Positions 1-7,883 are shown, numbered from the stretch's first letter. The stretch is 64,000 bases of DNA from Cellvibrio sp. KY-GH-1 (GCF_008806975.1 NZ_CP031728.1:310001-374000), one strand, 5' to 3'. Notes: generated from the sequence alone by a model not told the origin. Made by a program: numbers and translations.

Positions 1-76
1 ATAAAAGTGCTAAGAGATCGAGTTAGGAGAGATAACGCGCATGCGCGGTATACAAATGTTATAAAGGGGTGCCAGA

Positions 77-394
77 TTGCCAGAGCGTCGGCAGATTTTT
101 TTACTTGGTATTTTGATTGGCTTGATTTCAATGTTCATGCTCTGGGTAATACTTTTTACCACTGTAAGCGGACCAACTAAACTCGGTGTCTTCGGGTTAT
201 GTGCGTTTATCGCATTTGGAATTCAAGTGTTTGCCTTAAGAAAACTGAAAAGACCACAGTTTTGGCAGCGCTATAACTTGGCTGCGTTTCATCAGGAAGT
301 TCGTAATTATAAATGGTTCGGAATATTTTTATTCGGCGTTGCTTCGCCCTATATGTTATCTCTAATTATATATGTGTTTTTAAAAAATTTATAA
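77..394 (+). CDS. integron cassette gene, small membrane protein
   Basis: A 105-residue protein of unknown function with about three hydrophobic segments (residues 7-28, 34-54 and 80-102), so probably inner-membrane. I chose the TTG at 77 because a GGGGT ribosome-binding-like element lies 7 bases upstream; an internal ATG at residue 19 would cut into the first membrane segment. The stop codon overlaps the R'' end (TAACAAAGC) of the next attC, which is how cassette genes normally end. Bases 1-76 hold no gene; a GTTATAA at 58-64 could be the R' end of a previous attC, but I could not find its other arm. No family recognised. Confidence 0.6.
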   Translation: MPERRQIFLLGILIGLISMFMLWVILFTTVSGPTKLGVFGLCAFIAFGIQVFALRKLKRPQFWQRYNLAAFHQEVRNYKWFGIFLFGVASPYMLSLIIYVFLKNL

Positions 395-484
395 CAAAGC
401 GTAGCAACACGCCACTGCGTGGCTGGACAGTTTGTAAGTCGCAGTTTTGTGGTTTTGCTGCGCAAAAGTAATCCACAAAACTAC
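392..484 (+). repeat. attC site 1, left half (split by an IS110-family element)
   Basis: It starts with the R'' core TAACAAAGC and continues with the arm GACAGTTTGTAAGTCGC and central hairpin. It stops abruptly at 484. The missing right arm, ACTTACAAACTGCC, and the R' core GCGTTATGC are found at 1909-1942, so a single attC was split by the element at 485-1908. The intact site at 3508-3636 shows the uninterrupted form. Confidence 0.88.
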
Positions 485-799
485 ATATATGGACTCCTCC
501 CGTTTGCCAACACCCGTTTCTGATTTTTCAGGATAAGACTGCAACCATATATTCGGCTTATTAATGAGCATTTTCTTGCTCTAGCCATGATGGCGATTCG
601 CTCGCACTGTGCCGAACAACTTATCGGCTTTGCTATTCAGCAGTGAGCCCTTGTGGTTTTAGGCGTTTCAGTGCGTCGGTTTTACCTGTTTCCATCAGCA
701 ACGTTTGTTACGCAATCGTAAGATGGTGGTGCTTTTGCATCTTTGCTTTGTTGTTAACGCGAACTACTTTTTAACGGTTTGATTTGTTGGTTTGTATTT
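485..799 (-). ncRNA. candidate bridge RNA (seekRNA) region of IS110 element 1
   Basis: This is the roughly 315-base noncoding end downstream of the transposase. In IS1111-group elements this end encodes the RNA whose loops pair with target and donor DNA; that is established for the family, not shown here. I see no ORF that would explain the length. RNA ends and loops were not resolved by eye. Confidence 0.4.
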
Positions 800-1819
800 T
801 TATGCGGCGGGTTGGTAACGTTCGCCGCGCGTCAGTATTGACCAGATGATGCGTGCGTTTTTATTGGCCATGGCGACAGTGGCAATATTTTTGTTGCGTC
901 GAGCAATGAGTGCATTGATCCAGCGGCTTCGCTTGTCTGTTTTAGTATCGCTACACCGCATTGCTGAGCGGGCGCCGTGAATTAATAAGGTTCGCAAATA
1001 CTTGTCACCGTGTTTACTGATGCCTCCTAGCTTTTCTTTGCCGCCGCTGGAGTATTGCTTGGGTACCAAACCTATCCAGGCTGCCATATCGCGGCCGCAG
1101 GTAAATTGCTTGGCATCTCCGACTGCGGTGACGATGGCAGAAGCGCTAATCGGGCCGAGGCCCTCTATCTCCATGATGCGCTGAACTCGCTCATCCTGGC
1201 TGCAATGCTGATTGATTTTATGTACGTAGCCTTGAATTCGATTGTCGATTGCATCGAGCTCTTCATGCAAATCGAAGAGTATTTCGCGCATTTTTGCGGT
1301 TAATCCATTGTCGGCATCCTCCAGTGCCTGTAGTAAGCCGCGACGCGTGGCCGGCACACCGGAATGGGCGATAACGATCCCGTATTCGGCGAGTAATCCG
1401 CGCACTTCGTTGGCAAGTGCGGTGCGAGATTTGACGAGTCTATCCCGTATGCGATGAATAGCCTGCATGTCTTGTTGCTCTTCTGACTTGATTGCAACGA
1501 ATCGCATTGTTGGGCGCGATACTGCTTCACAAATCGCCTCGGCATCGCGCTTGTCATTTTTTTGGGATTTTACATACGCTTTGACATGTTGTGGGGCCAT
1601 TGCTTTAACGGTATGGCCGAGTTTGCTTAGCATACGGGCCCAATAGTGGGCTCCACCGCAGGCCTCTATGCCGATTAGCATAGGTGGCTTGTTGGCGAAG
1701 TACTCGAGCAGTTCGGCGCGTTTTAGTTGCTTGCGAACAGCAACTTTTTCGTGCTCGTTTACACCGTGTAATTGGAAAACATTCTTTGCCAAATCAATGC
1801 CCATTCGTGTAATGTTCAT
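800..1819 (-). CDS. IS110 family transposase (DEDD, IS1111 group)
   Basis: A 339-residue recombinase that uses a RuvC-like DEDD domain and a C-terminal Tnp20 domain with a catalytic serine to move the element, guided by its bridge RNA. The N-terminus has GIDLAKN (first Asp), GIEACGGAHYWAR (Glu) and KNDKRDAEA (last two Asp). The C-terminal half has AAWIGLVPKQ and SSGGKEKLGGISKHGDKYL, typical of IS110. The start at 1819 is preferred over an upstream in-frame start at 1873 because an AGGAG lies just before it and it gives the canonical MNITRMGIDLAK start and family length. Appears intact. Confidence 0.92.
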   Translation of the reverse strand: MNITRMGIDLAKNVFQLHGVNEHEKVAVRKQLKRAELLEYFANKPPMLIGIEACGGAHYWARMLSKLGHTVKAMAPQHVKAYVKSQKNDKRDAEAICEAVSRPTMRFVAIKSEEQQDMQAIHRIRDRLVKSRTALANEVRGLLAEYGIVIAHSGVPATRRGLLQALEDADNGLTAKMREILFDLHEELDAIDNRIQGYVHKINQHCSQDERVQRIMEIEGLGPISASAIVTAVGDAKQFTCGRDMAAWIGLVPKQYSSGGKEKLGGISKHGDKYLRTLLIHGARSAMRCSDTKTDKRSRWINALIARRNKNIATVAMANKNARIIWSILTRGERYQPAA

Positions 1820-1908
1820 GGTGACTCCTCTCTCCTGGTTCGACTGTTGTTGACCAATTACAGTCTGGCACATTGATGCCGTTTAGGGAGGGAGGGGTCC
1901 ATGCCATT

Positions 1909-1942
1909 AACTTACAAACTGCCGTTGTACGCGGCGTTATGC
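1909..1942 (+). repeat. attC site 1, right half
   Basis: It contains the arm ACTTACAAACTGCC and R' core GCGTTATGC and completes the site begun at 392. The next cassette gene starts 19 bases further on. Confidence 0.85.
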
Positions 1943-1960
1943 TGTTCTAGGAATTAAGAA

Positions 1961-2524
1961 ATGCGCGTAATTTTAATGAGGCATGGAAAGCCTTCGCTTC
2001 CTGCTCAAAATTCAGTTACCTCTGAAGAGTTTAAAAATTGGATTGAAGCTTATAATTCTGCTGAACTTTGTAAAAATTTAACGCCTGAATTAAAATCACT
2101 TGAAATTGCTAAAAGCAGCAGTGTTGTAATATGCAGTAGCTTGAAGCGTTCATTAAATTCAGCAAGTGTTCTTGGCGTAAATGAAATTTCTTCAATTGAA
2201 TATCATTTGCGAGAAATGGAAATGCCGTGGGGCAAAATTACTAATATTAAACTAAAGCCAGAATATTGGGCGGTAATATTTCGTATCCTTTGGTTTTTGG
2301 GTTATTCTAAAAACAGTGAGTCGTTTAAAGAAGCAAAGTTAAGGGCAGCACATGCAGCTTTATTGCTTGAGAGTTATGCAAAAGAAAATGGTAGCGTCTT
2401 ATTTATAGGGCATGGCATGCTGAACCGCTTCATTGCAAAATACCTTGTAGCGAAAGGCTGGAAAATTACAAAGAAAGTCGGTTCAAATTACTGGGAGTTT
2501 GGTGTTTTAGAGTGTGAAGCATAA
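1961..2524 (+). CDS. cassette gene, histidine phosphatase family protein
   Basis: A 187-residue cytoplasmic protein of the histidine phosphatase (phosphoglycerate mutase-like) superfamily. The N-terminal MRHGK supplies the phospho-accepting His of the RHG motif. Ser-Ser-Leu-Lys-Arg at about residues 59-63 fits the second phosphate-binding Arg, and IGHGML at about residues 148-153 supplies the second catalytic His. The substrate cannot be read from sequence; small members act as SixA-like or alpha-ribazole-phosphatase-like enzymes. It sits alone between two attC sites and its stop codon abuts the downstream R'' core. Confidence 0.8.
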   Translation: MRVILMRHGKPSLPAQNSVTSEEFKNWIEAYNSAELCKNLTPELKSLEIAKSSSVVICSSLKRSLNSASVLGVNEISSIEYHLREMEMPWGKITNIKLKPEYWAVIFRILWFLGYSKNSESFKEAKLRAAHAALLLESYAKENGSVLFIGHGMLNRFIAKYLVAKGWKITKKVGSNYWEFGVLECEA

Positions 2525-2649
2525 CAAGTCGTTGCAGCACCAGTCGCTTCGCTCCTTGGACGGCTTTTAAGTCGCTTTTTTGTGGCTCGCTGCGCTCACT
2601 GTATCACAAAAAATCAACTTAAAAACCGCCGCTGAACTCGGCGTTACAC
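2522..2649 (+). repeat. attC site 2
   Basis: R'' TAACAAGTCG at 2522 and R' GCGTTACAC near 2641. The arms GGCTTTTAAGT and ACTTAAAAACCGCC form the long imperfect dyad, with a central TGTGGCTCGCTGCGCTCAC stretch. About 128 bases. Confidence 0.85.
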
Positions 2650-2951
2650 ATGTATATTTTTAGTCTTTTCAGTTTGTGTGGTCTGAAGTTTCGGTAGTTG
2701 GTGGTTTGTTGCAAGAATGTAGTTTTTAAACAACACTGCTCCGTCGCCGTCAATATTGTGGTCAATTTGAGCGGCCTGCCATTTATAGGCACTAAAAAAT
2801 AACAGCTTCGCGTTATTTTCGGGCTAGTTTATCCCTCCGAATAACGCAGTAGAATTAAGCGTTTCGCAAGCGGGAAGGGCATCGTATTTTGTGGTCACCT
2901 GTTGGTTCGACAGGCTTTGCAGGTGCGGTTTAATCAATGAGCCCGTTTGTG
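2650..2951 (+). other. cassette without a convincing ORF
   Basis: About 300 bases lie between attC 2 and attC 3 with no ORF of plausible size contained in the cassette on either strand. The only ORF over 60 codons runs through attC 3 and is rejected. A 15-codon ORF starts right after the core at 2650. A perfect 8-bp hairpin (AAAATAAC / GTTATTTT, 2796-2819) is present. The unit may carry a small RNA, a promoter or only a decayed gene. Confidence 0.55.
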
Positions 2952-3078
2952 TAACAAATCGTTCAAAGTCGCGCACTTCGTGCGCTGGACAGTTTGTAAG
3001 TTGCGCATTTAGCGAATCGCCGCGCGAAGTTTATCGCTATGCGCAACTTACAAACTGCCCTTTAACTCAGCGTTATGG
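2952..3078 (+). repeat. attC site 3
   Basis: R'' TAACAAATCG at 2952, arms GACAGTTTGTAAGTTGCGC and GCGCAACTTACAAACTGCC, R' GCGTTATGG. About 127 bases and close in sequence to attC 1, 4, 6 and 8. Confidence 0.88.
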
Positions 3079-3087
3079 AAAGTGAGA

Positions 3088-3510
3088 ATGAGATTTCTGG
3101 GAAAGCTAATTTTAACAGTTGCATCGACGTGGCTCGTGTTGAGTTTATATGCAATTTTTTGGCCGTCTGCACCCGCAGTTATAGTTGAAAAATCAAATTT
3201 TTCACTAAGCCAGAACGGCTACAATGGGGTGAGTAAATTTGGAGTTTCAAATTTTAAAGGCTCAAACACGGTTTTTAATTTCGCTTCATATCATTACACA
3301 GTTAAAGAAAAAACCTATAAAGGCTATGGGAATATTGGCTTAAATTCTGATAACACTGTTACAGTATATTATTGCCCTATTTATCCAGCATTCTCATTAA
3401 CAAATAACACTATTCCTTTGCCGTGGCTTTTTTTGCTATATATTCTTGGTTTTGGGTTTTTAGAAATAAATAAATGGCTTCGAGGTTTTCAAAAACAAAG
3501 GCAGCCATAA
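3088..3510 (+). CDS. cassette gene, DUF3592-like membrane protein
   Basis: A 140-residue protein with a hydrophobic N-terminal segment (about residues 5-25), an extracytoplasmic beta-rich middle and a C-terminal membrane segment (about 113-130). The pattern YHYTVKEKTYKGYGNIGL followed by VTVYYCPIYPAFS resembles DUF3592 proteins, whose role is unknown. I chose the ATG at 3088, which has GGAAAG about 5 bases upstream; an in-frame GTG at 3082 is the alternative. The gene ends on the R'' core of attC 4. Confidence 0.65.
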   Translation: MRFLGKLILTVASTWLVLSLYAIFWPSAPAVIVEKSNFSLSQNGYNGVSKFGVSNFKGSNTVFNFASYHYTVKEKTYKGYGNIGLNSDNTVTVYYCPIYPAFSLTNNTIPLPWLFLLYILGFGFLEINKWLRGFQKQRQP

Positions 3511-3636
3511 CAAAGCGTATCAACCCGCGCACTTTGTGCGCTGGACAGTTTGTAAGTCGCAGTTTTGTGGTTTTGCTGCGCAAAAGTAATCCACAAAACC
3601 ACGACTTACAAACTGCCGTTGTACGCGGCGTTAGCC
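3508..3636 (+). repeat. attC site 4
   Basis: Intact reference site: R'' TAACAAAGCG, arms GACAGTTTGTAAGTCGC / GACTTACAAACTGCC, inner TTTTGTGG / CCACAAAA stem, R' GCGTTAGCC. About 129 bases. The interrupted sites 1 and 8 have nearly this sequence. Confidence 0.9.
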
Positions 3637-3642
3637 AATCTT

Positions 3643-4059
3643 ATGAAATGTAAAAATTGCCATACTGAAATTTCTCTTAGCAAGTATAGAATTCGCGAAT
3701 ATATTGACTGCAAGAATTGCGGGGCACGGCACCTAGAGAAGCGTATATTAACTAGCAAGGGGCAACCTTGGGTTATTTTTATCGTGTTTTTTTTGGCAAT
3801 ATTCTTCGGAACTAAAATAACTAATTTCCTTGAATCAAGCTTTGGTCAAGGCATCGGAAAGTTAATTGCAGTGCTACTATTTTCAGGTCTATTTATTCTT
3901 CTTACCCGCTTCTGCTCACCTAAATATGGGGAGTCAGAATTTAACTTAATAGAGAAGTTCGGAAATCCAATAACAAAAGAAGATGTAAAAATAGTAGCAA
4001 GTATATTCCTTGCTGTTGTTATCGTTTCAATTATCCTATGGCGCTTAGCGTTTAATTAG
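3643..4059 (+). CDS. cassette gene, zinc-ribbon membrane protein
   Basis: A 138-residue protein. The N-terminus carries two CxxC pairs (CKNC at about residues 3-6 and CKNC at about 24-27) expected to bind one Zn in a ribbon. After it come three hydrophobic segments (about residues 44-60, 74-95 and 115-135). The start at 3643 lies 7 bases after the attC core; the reading frame is open upstream into attC 4, but a start there would translate the recombination site. Function unknown. It shares its layout with the next cassette gene but not obvious sequence identity. Confidence 0.65.
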   Translation: MKCKNCHTEISLSKYRIREYIDCKNCGARHLEKRILTSKGQPWVIFIVFFLAIFFGTKITNFLESSFGQGIGKLIAVLLFSGLFILLTRFCSPKYGESEFNLIEKFGNPITKEDVKIVASIFLAVVIVSIILWRLAFN

Positions 4060-4065
4060 GGTGGC

Positions 4066-4176
4066 TAACAAAACAATCAAACGGATGGTTTTTAAGTTGC
4101 ACTTTTTCCATTCCGCTTCGCTCCATTTTATGGAAAAAGTGCAACTTAAAAACCACCGTTTATAGCGGCGTTAGAA
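4066..4176 (+). repeat. attC site 5
   Basis: R'' TAACAAAACA at 4066; near-perfect long arms GGTTTTTAAGTTGCACTTTT and AAAAGTGCAACTTAAAAACC; R' GCGTTAGAA. About 111 bases. Its arm sequence differs from the common family in this array, suggesting a cassette captured from elsewhere. Confidence 0.85.
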
Positions 4177-4185
4177 AGGGAAAGT

Positions 4186-4518
4186 ATGAGCGACTATTGT
4201 CCTTACTGTAAAGCCAGGATTTCTTGGCGTGGGCCAAGAATCGAGACTTCAAATGTTCGAAGTGGAATATTAAATCAACGGGAACCGAAATATTTTTGTA
4301 ACACCTGCAGCTCAGAACTGGAGCTAGTAAGGTTTAAGCTAGAAACAATTTTTGAAATAATGGTTATGTTTGGAGTTTGTTTCATTTCTCTTGCCGGATT
4401 TTTTGGCTTTAATGCTAAAAGCATTCTAGGTTACTCTGTTTATACACTAATATTTGTATTGGCCATTGTATGGCTCTATTTAATTCATACACATCAGCAC
4501 TATAAGCTCAAAGAATAG
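4186..4518 (+). CDS. cassette gene, zinc-ribbon membrane protein
   Basis: A 110-residue protein starting MSDYCPYC. Cys pairs at about residues 5/8 and 38/41 (CNTC) could form a zinc ribbon. Two hydrophobic segments follow (about 56-76 and 81-101), then a charged HTHQHYKLKE tail. The start has AAGGGAAAG upstream, just inside the cassette. Function unknown. Bases 4519-4597 between stop and attC 6 hold nothing recognisable. Confidence 0.65.
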   Translation: MSDYCPYCKARISWRGPRIETSNVRSGILNQREPKYFCNTCSSELELVRFKLETIFEIMVMFGVCFISLAGFFGFNAKSILGYSVYTLIFVLAIVWLYLIHTHQHYKLKE

Positions 4519-4597
4519 TTATGCTAGTTTCTATTTATCAGTATCATATAATAAAGTTAGCTAACATTTATTAATATATTAAATTTGAAAATATTTC

Positions 4598-4719
4598 TAA
4601 CAAGGCGTTGCAGCACGCCACTTCGTGGCTGGACAGTTTGTAAGTTGCGCTTATGTGGTTTTGCTTCGCAAAAGTATTCCACAACACACAACTTACAAAC
4701 TGCCGCTGAACTTGGCGTT
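4598..4719 (+). repeat. attC site 6, disrupted at its R' core
   Basis: R'' TAACAAGGCG at 4598, arms GACAGTTTGTAAGTTGCGC / ACAACTTACAAACTGCC, right core GGCGTT. The IS1182-like element begins directly after this GTT at 4720, and a second GTT follows it at 6536-6538, so the core reads GTT-element-GTT. Confidence 0.88.
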
Positions 4720-6535
4720 GAAGCTGTAGAAAAACCCCAAAAATCGATTGTTTTTCGTTAAAATGGCGCATCCCCTCAGGAGTGCGCTTATGCCAAAGTT
4801 TATTCCTTACAATCATGATCAAAATGCGATGGTGGTGATTAATTTTCGCGACCAGTTGCAACCCGGCACCTTCGAGCACGCTATTCATTACTTGATTCAT
4901 GAAAAGCTCGATCTTTCTATCTTTGATTACGCTTACAACAACAAAGATGGCGGTAGGCCTGCGTATAACCCTGCCATTTTACTCAGTGTTGTGTTGTTCG
5001 CTTACTCCAAAGGTATTACGTCCAGCCGCGAAATTGAGTGGTGCTGTACGAACAATATTATTTTTAAAGCGCTTTCTTGCGATACCGTTCCTCATTTCAC
5101 TACTATCGCCAGTTTTATCAGTAGTCATCCGCAAGCGATTGAAGCGCTGTTCGAACAAATTCTGTTGGTTTGTCATGAGCAAGGATTATTGGGCAATGAG
5201 CTGTTTGCGATTGATGGTTGCAAAATGTCCTCTAACGCCTCCAAGGAATGGTCGGGAACATTTAAAGAATTGCAGCAGAAACGCGCCAAATTAAAAAAGT
5301 TGATTCGGCACCATATGCGGGAGCACCGCCGTATCGATAAAACCGAATCTGCCGATGCAGAAAAGCAAAGGCGCACCGCCCAGACAATCGAAACCTTAAG
5401 TAAAGCGCACGATAAGATTGATAAATTCCTAAAGACAGCAGCCCCACGGATGGGGCAGGCGAAACGGCCGACTGAAGTAAAAAGCAATATTACCGATAAT
5501 GAATCAGCCAAGATGACGACCAGCAAAGGTACCGTCCAGGGTTACAACGGTATTGCAGCAGTTGATAAAAAGCACCAGATCATTATTGATGCCCAAGCCT
5601 TTGGCGCAGGCCAGGAGCACCACACCTTACAGCCTGTTATTGAAAGTATTAAGGTGCGTTACCAAAAACTGAAATTTGCGCACAATATCTATCGCAAGCA
5701 GACACTGGTTACAGCGGACACTGGCTTTGCTAATGAGGCCAATATGGAATACCTCTACACCCATAAAATTAATGCTTATATTCCAGATAATAATTTTCGC
5801 AGTCGCGACCCAAAATTTGCTGAGCAGAAAGCGAAATATGGCAAGCGCAAGCCCATCAAGAAAATAAAAACCCGTTATAAAGAAGTCATTCCGGCTAGTG
5901 AATTCCACTTTGATGCATCGACAAAAACCTGCATTTGCCCAGCAGGGGAAACCATGTGGTTAAAGCGCGAAGGGGCGGATCGTTATGGCAAACATCAAAA
6001 GTTGTATTTTGAAGGAAGGCTCAGCAAGTGCCGGGTATGCCCGCTAAAGGAACAGTGCATGCAAAACCCGGATTCAGCCAATGATCGAACCGGGCATGGG
6101 CGGCAGGTGTCCTTTATTATTGATAAGGAAACCAAAAACAAATATACCGAATGGATGAAGTCTCGGGTCGATAGCGAATTTGGCAAAATGGTTTATAGTC
6201 ATCGCATGTCCACGGTTGAGCCTGTGTTCGCTAATATCGGCACAAACAAAGGGCTAAAGCGCTTCAGTCTACGTGGCAAAGCCAAAGTTCAGGGGCAATG
6301 GCAGTTGTTTTGTATGATCCACAATATAGAAAAGCTCGCGAATTATGGTGATTTGACCAACGCGAAGCGAAAATAAGAACGAATATAGGCAAACAACTCG
6401 CTTTTTCAAAGCGCAACGCAATTAATGAATAAGAGCAATTGAAAATCCAAGAACAGTTAGGCAAAGTTGGCTAATTAATTATTAATCAATTAGCTGTAAG
6501 TAAATTCAGTGGTTATTGGGTTTTTCTACGGCTTC
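4720..6535 (+). mobile_element. IS1182-like element, copy 1, inserted at the attC 6 R' core
   Basis: 1816 bases bounded by terminal inverted repeats: left GAAGCTGTAGAAAAACCC (4720-4737) and right GGGTTTTTCTACGGCTTC (6518-6535), one mismatch in 18. It is flanked on both sides by GTT (4717-4719 and 6536-6538), consistent with a 3-bp duplication of the attC core. One transposase gene, same orientation as the cassettes. Copy 2 at 9191-11006 has the same length and almost the same sequence. Confidence 0.88.
4790..6376 (+). CDS. IS1182-like DDE transposase, copy 1
   Basis: A 528-residue transposase. It has an N-terminal DUF772-type domain (GGRPAYNPAILLSVVLFAY), a first catalytic Asp in LFAIDGCKMSS, a second in VTADTGFANE, a Cys-rich insert (CICPAGE, CRVCPLKEQC) and a C-terminal Glu in VEPVFANIGTNKGLKRF, the layout of IS1182-type enzymes. 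I use the ATG at 4790 because CAGGAG lies just upstream; the frame is open to 4748. It differs from copy 2 at only about four residues. Intact. Confidence 0.88.
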   Translation: MPKFIPYNHDQNAMVVINFRDQLQPGTFEHAIHYLIHEKLDLSIFDYAYNNKDGGRPAYNPAILLSVVLFAYSKGITSSREIEWCCTNNIIFKALSCDTVPHFTTIASFISSHPQAIEALFEQILLVCHEQGLLGNELFAIDGCKMSSNASKEWSGTFKELQQKRAKLKKLIRHHMREHRRIDKTESADAEKQRRTAQTIETLSKAHDKIDKFLKTAAPRMGQAKRPTEVKSNITDNESAKMTTSKGTVQGYNGIAAVDKKHQIIIDAQAFGAGQEHHTLQPVIESIKVRYQKLKFAHNIYRKQTLVTADTGFANEANMEYLYTHKINAYIPDNNFRSRDPKFAEQKAKYGKRKPIKKIKTRYKEVIPASEFHFDASTKTCICPAGETMWLKREGADRYGKHQKLYFEGRLSKCRVCPLKEQCMQNPDSANDRTGHGRQVSFIIDKETKNKYTEWMKSRVDSEFGKMVYSHRMSTVEPVFANIGTNKGLKRFSLRGKAKVQGQWQLFCMIHNIEKLANYGDLTNAKRK

Positions 6536-6548
6536 GTTAATGTAAGGA

Positions 6549-7373
6549 ATGCACTTGAGAATTATTGCCCCGAGACTCCATATAATATTTGCTGAAAATT
6601 TGGCTTCTGCGGTGATTTTGCGACGAGGTCCCACAAGGCATGTTGCTACATTTGGTTGGAACGTTGCATCGAATGAAATTAAGCTGGGCCAGTGGTTCTA
6701 CGGACGTATTTATGAACATAGATCTAGTCTTTCACCAGACGGAAAATATTTTTTATATGCTGCAATGAACTGCAAATGGGAGTCTGAGACTGGAGGAATT
6801 TGGGCGGCGGTTTCTAAAGCGCCTTATATTAAGGCCATAGAATTATATACTGAAGTTCCAGAAATGGGTGGTGGCGGTCTCTTTGTTTCTGAAACAGAAT
6901 ATGTCCTAAATGAAATATTTTTTAACCCTTCACGTTTTCTATTCAAAAGTAGTGAAGTGACGTGCCTTTCGAAGGAAGATGAACATTGTATGTACGGTGT
7001 TAAAGGTGTGTATATTGAAAGGCTACTTCGTCTTGGTTGGAAATATGAAAAACGTATAGAACATGAAAAACGCCATACTACAATTGTTTTTTCCAAAATA
7101 CTCTCCGAAGGAAAAGTGCTTTATAAAGGTCTAGTGAGTAAATACCCAGCTAAAAAGACCGAGTGGGAAGAGCACACAATAATTTATAATGAAAAAGTTG
7201 TTTTCTATACAGACGAATGGGAGTGCGGTGACGCCATAAACGGCAATATATACTTCACAAAATCTGGACAGCTTAAGTACATAGATTTAACTTCTGAATG
7301 TGGCAATTTAAACGAGCATCTAATCCATGACTTTAATAACTATAAATTTCAAGCTAATGAAGCGCCCTACTAA
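6549..7373 (+). CDS. cassette gene, unknown 274-residue protein
   Basis: A 274-residue soluble-looking protein with no signal peptide or membrane segment, and no family I recognise. It is rich in Trp, Tyr and short beta-like stretches; SLSPDGKYFLYAAM and later strands could suggest a beta-propeller-like fold, which is only a guess. TAAGG precedes the ATG at 6549, which lies 11 bases after the GTT that follows the IS1182-like element, so the insertion left the gene intact but separated it from upstream cassettes and any read-through promoter. Confidence 0.65.
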   Translation: MHLRIIAPRLHIIFAENLASAVILRRGPTRHVATFGWNVASNEIKLGQWFYGRIYEHRSSLSPDGKYFLYAAMNCKWESETGGIWAAVSKAPYIKAIELYTEVPEMGGGGLFVSETEYVLNEIFFNPSRFLFKSSEVTCLSKEDEHCMYGVKGVYIERLLRLGWKYEKRIEHEKRHTTIVFSKILSEGKVLYKGLVSKYPAKKTEWEEHTIIYNEKVVFYTDEWECGDAINGNIYFTKSGQLKYIDLTSECGNLNEHLIHDFNNYKFQANEAPY

Positions 7374-7378
7374 ATTAT

Positions 7379-7492
7379 TAACAATCGCATCAAGCTGATG
7401 GTATTTGTGTTCTGGCATTTTGCCATTCTATTTCGCTCATTTTATGGCAAAATTCCAGAACACAAATACCACAGCTTATACGGGCGTTGTGT
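7379..7492 (+). repeat. attC site 7
   Basis: R'' TAACAATCGC at 7379; strong dyad GGTATTTGTGTTCTGG / CCAGAACACAAATACC with inner TGGCATTTTGCCA; R' GGGCGTTGTGT. About 114 bases, with an arm sequence unlike its neighbours. Confidence 0.85.
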
Positions 7493-7508
7493 TCTCCGGA
7501 TAATCTAA

Positions 7509-7790
7509 ATGACTAAAGTGTTTGCTGGTGTCTTAGGTATCTTTCTTATTGTTGTGTTTTTGTACTTTGGGTTTATGAAATTTATACTAAATGAACAAGG
7601 TTCTGCGGATATTAACGGTTTGGGTACTGTTTATATTGGCTCCACAATAAGCCATTCTAAGTTTGGTGTTGGCAAAGTTGAAGAAATTCATAAGAATGAA
7701 GAAAGCCATACTTTAATTGTTGAATTTAAAGAAGAGGGTATGAAGGTTCTCATCGCGGAACTATCTCCCATTGAAATTCAAAAAAATTAA
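7509..7790 (+). CDS. cassette gene, membrane-anchored UvrD/PcrA Tudor-like domain protein
   Basis: A 93-residue protein with one N-terminal hydrophobic segment (about residues 5-27) and a small C-terminal domain. The stretch GSTISHSKFGVGKVEEI, then LIVEFKEEGMKVLI, matches the Tudor-like domain at the C-terminus of UvrD/PcrA helicases (pattern V-x-H-x-x-F-G-x-G-x-V), which binds RNA polymerase in PcrA. Having it alone and tethered to a membrane is unusual. It could interact with RNA polymerase or nucleic acid at the membrane, but that is inference. Confidence 0.65.
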   Translation: MTKVFAGVLGIFLIVVFLYFGFMKFILNEQGSADINGLGTVYIGSTISHSKFGVGKVEEIHKNEESHTLIVEFKEEGMKVLIAELSPIEIQKN

Positions 7791-7806
7791 ACACTAAAGT
7801 ACAACA

Positions 7807-7829
7807 TAACAAATCGTTGCAGCATCGCA
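7807..7829 (+). repeat. attC site 8, left fragment
   Basis: R'' TAACAAATCG followed by TTGCAGCATCGCA, ending in GCA (7827-7829) where the IS3 element begins. The site resumes with GCACTTCGTGCG at 9087, so GCA is duplicated by the IS3 insertion. Confidence 0.85.
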
Positions 7830-7883
7830 GGGAACCTAACCCGCTTTTGAACACACCTCCATCTAATCAATGTGGAGGTAATT

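Larger units (their letters stand above)
485..1908 (-). mobile_element. IS110 family element, IS1111 group, inserted in the arm of attC 1
   Basis: About 1.42 kb, with the transposase on the minus strand, opposite to the cassettes. Subterminal inverted repeats ATGGACTCCTCCC (489-501) and GGGAGGGGTCCAT (1890-1902) match with one mismatch and lie several bases in from the ends, the arrangement known for the IS1111 group, as is the lack of a target duplication. Exact ends are uncertain by a few bases. The element splits attC 1 in its right arm, not at the R' core. Confidence 0.85.

Noticed and set aside
2891..3085. 64-codon + strand ORF
   Set aside because: It runs through attC 3 from end to end; coding in an attC is unlikely and the product has no features.
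4720..6535. IS1182-like element as a gene cassette with its own attC
   Set aside because: Terminal inverted repeats and the GTT duplication show transposition; there is no attC at its 3' end.
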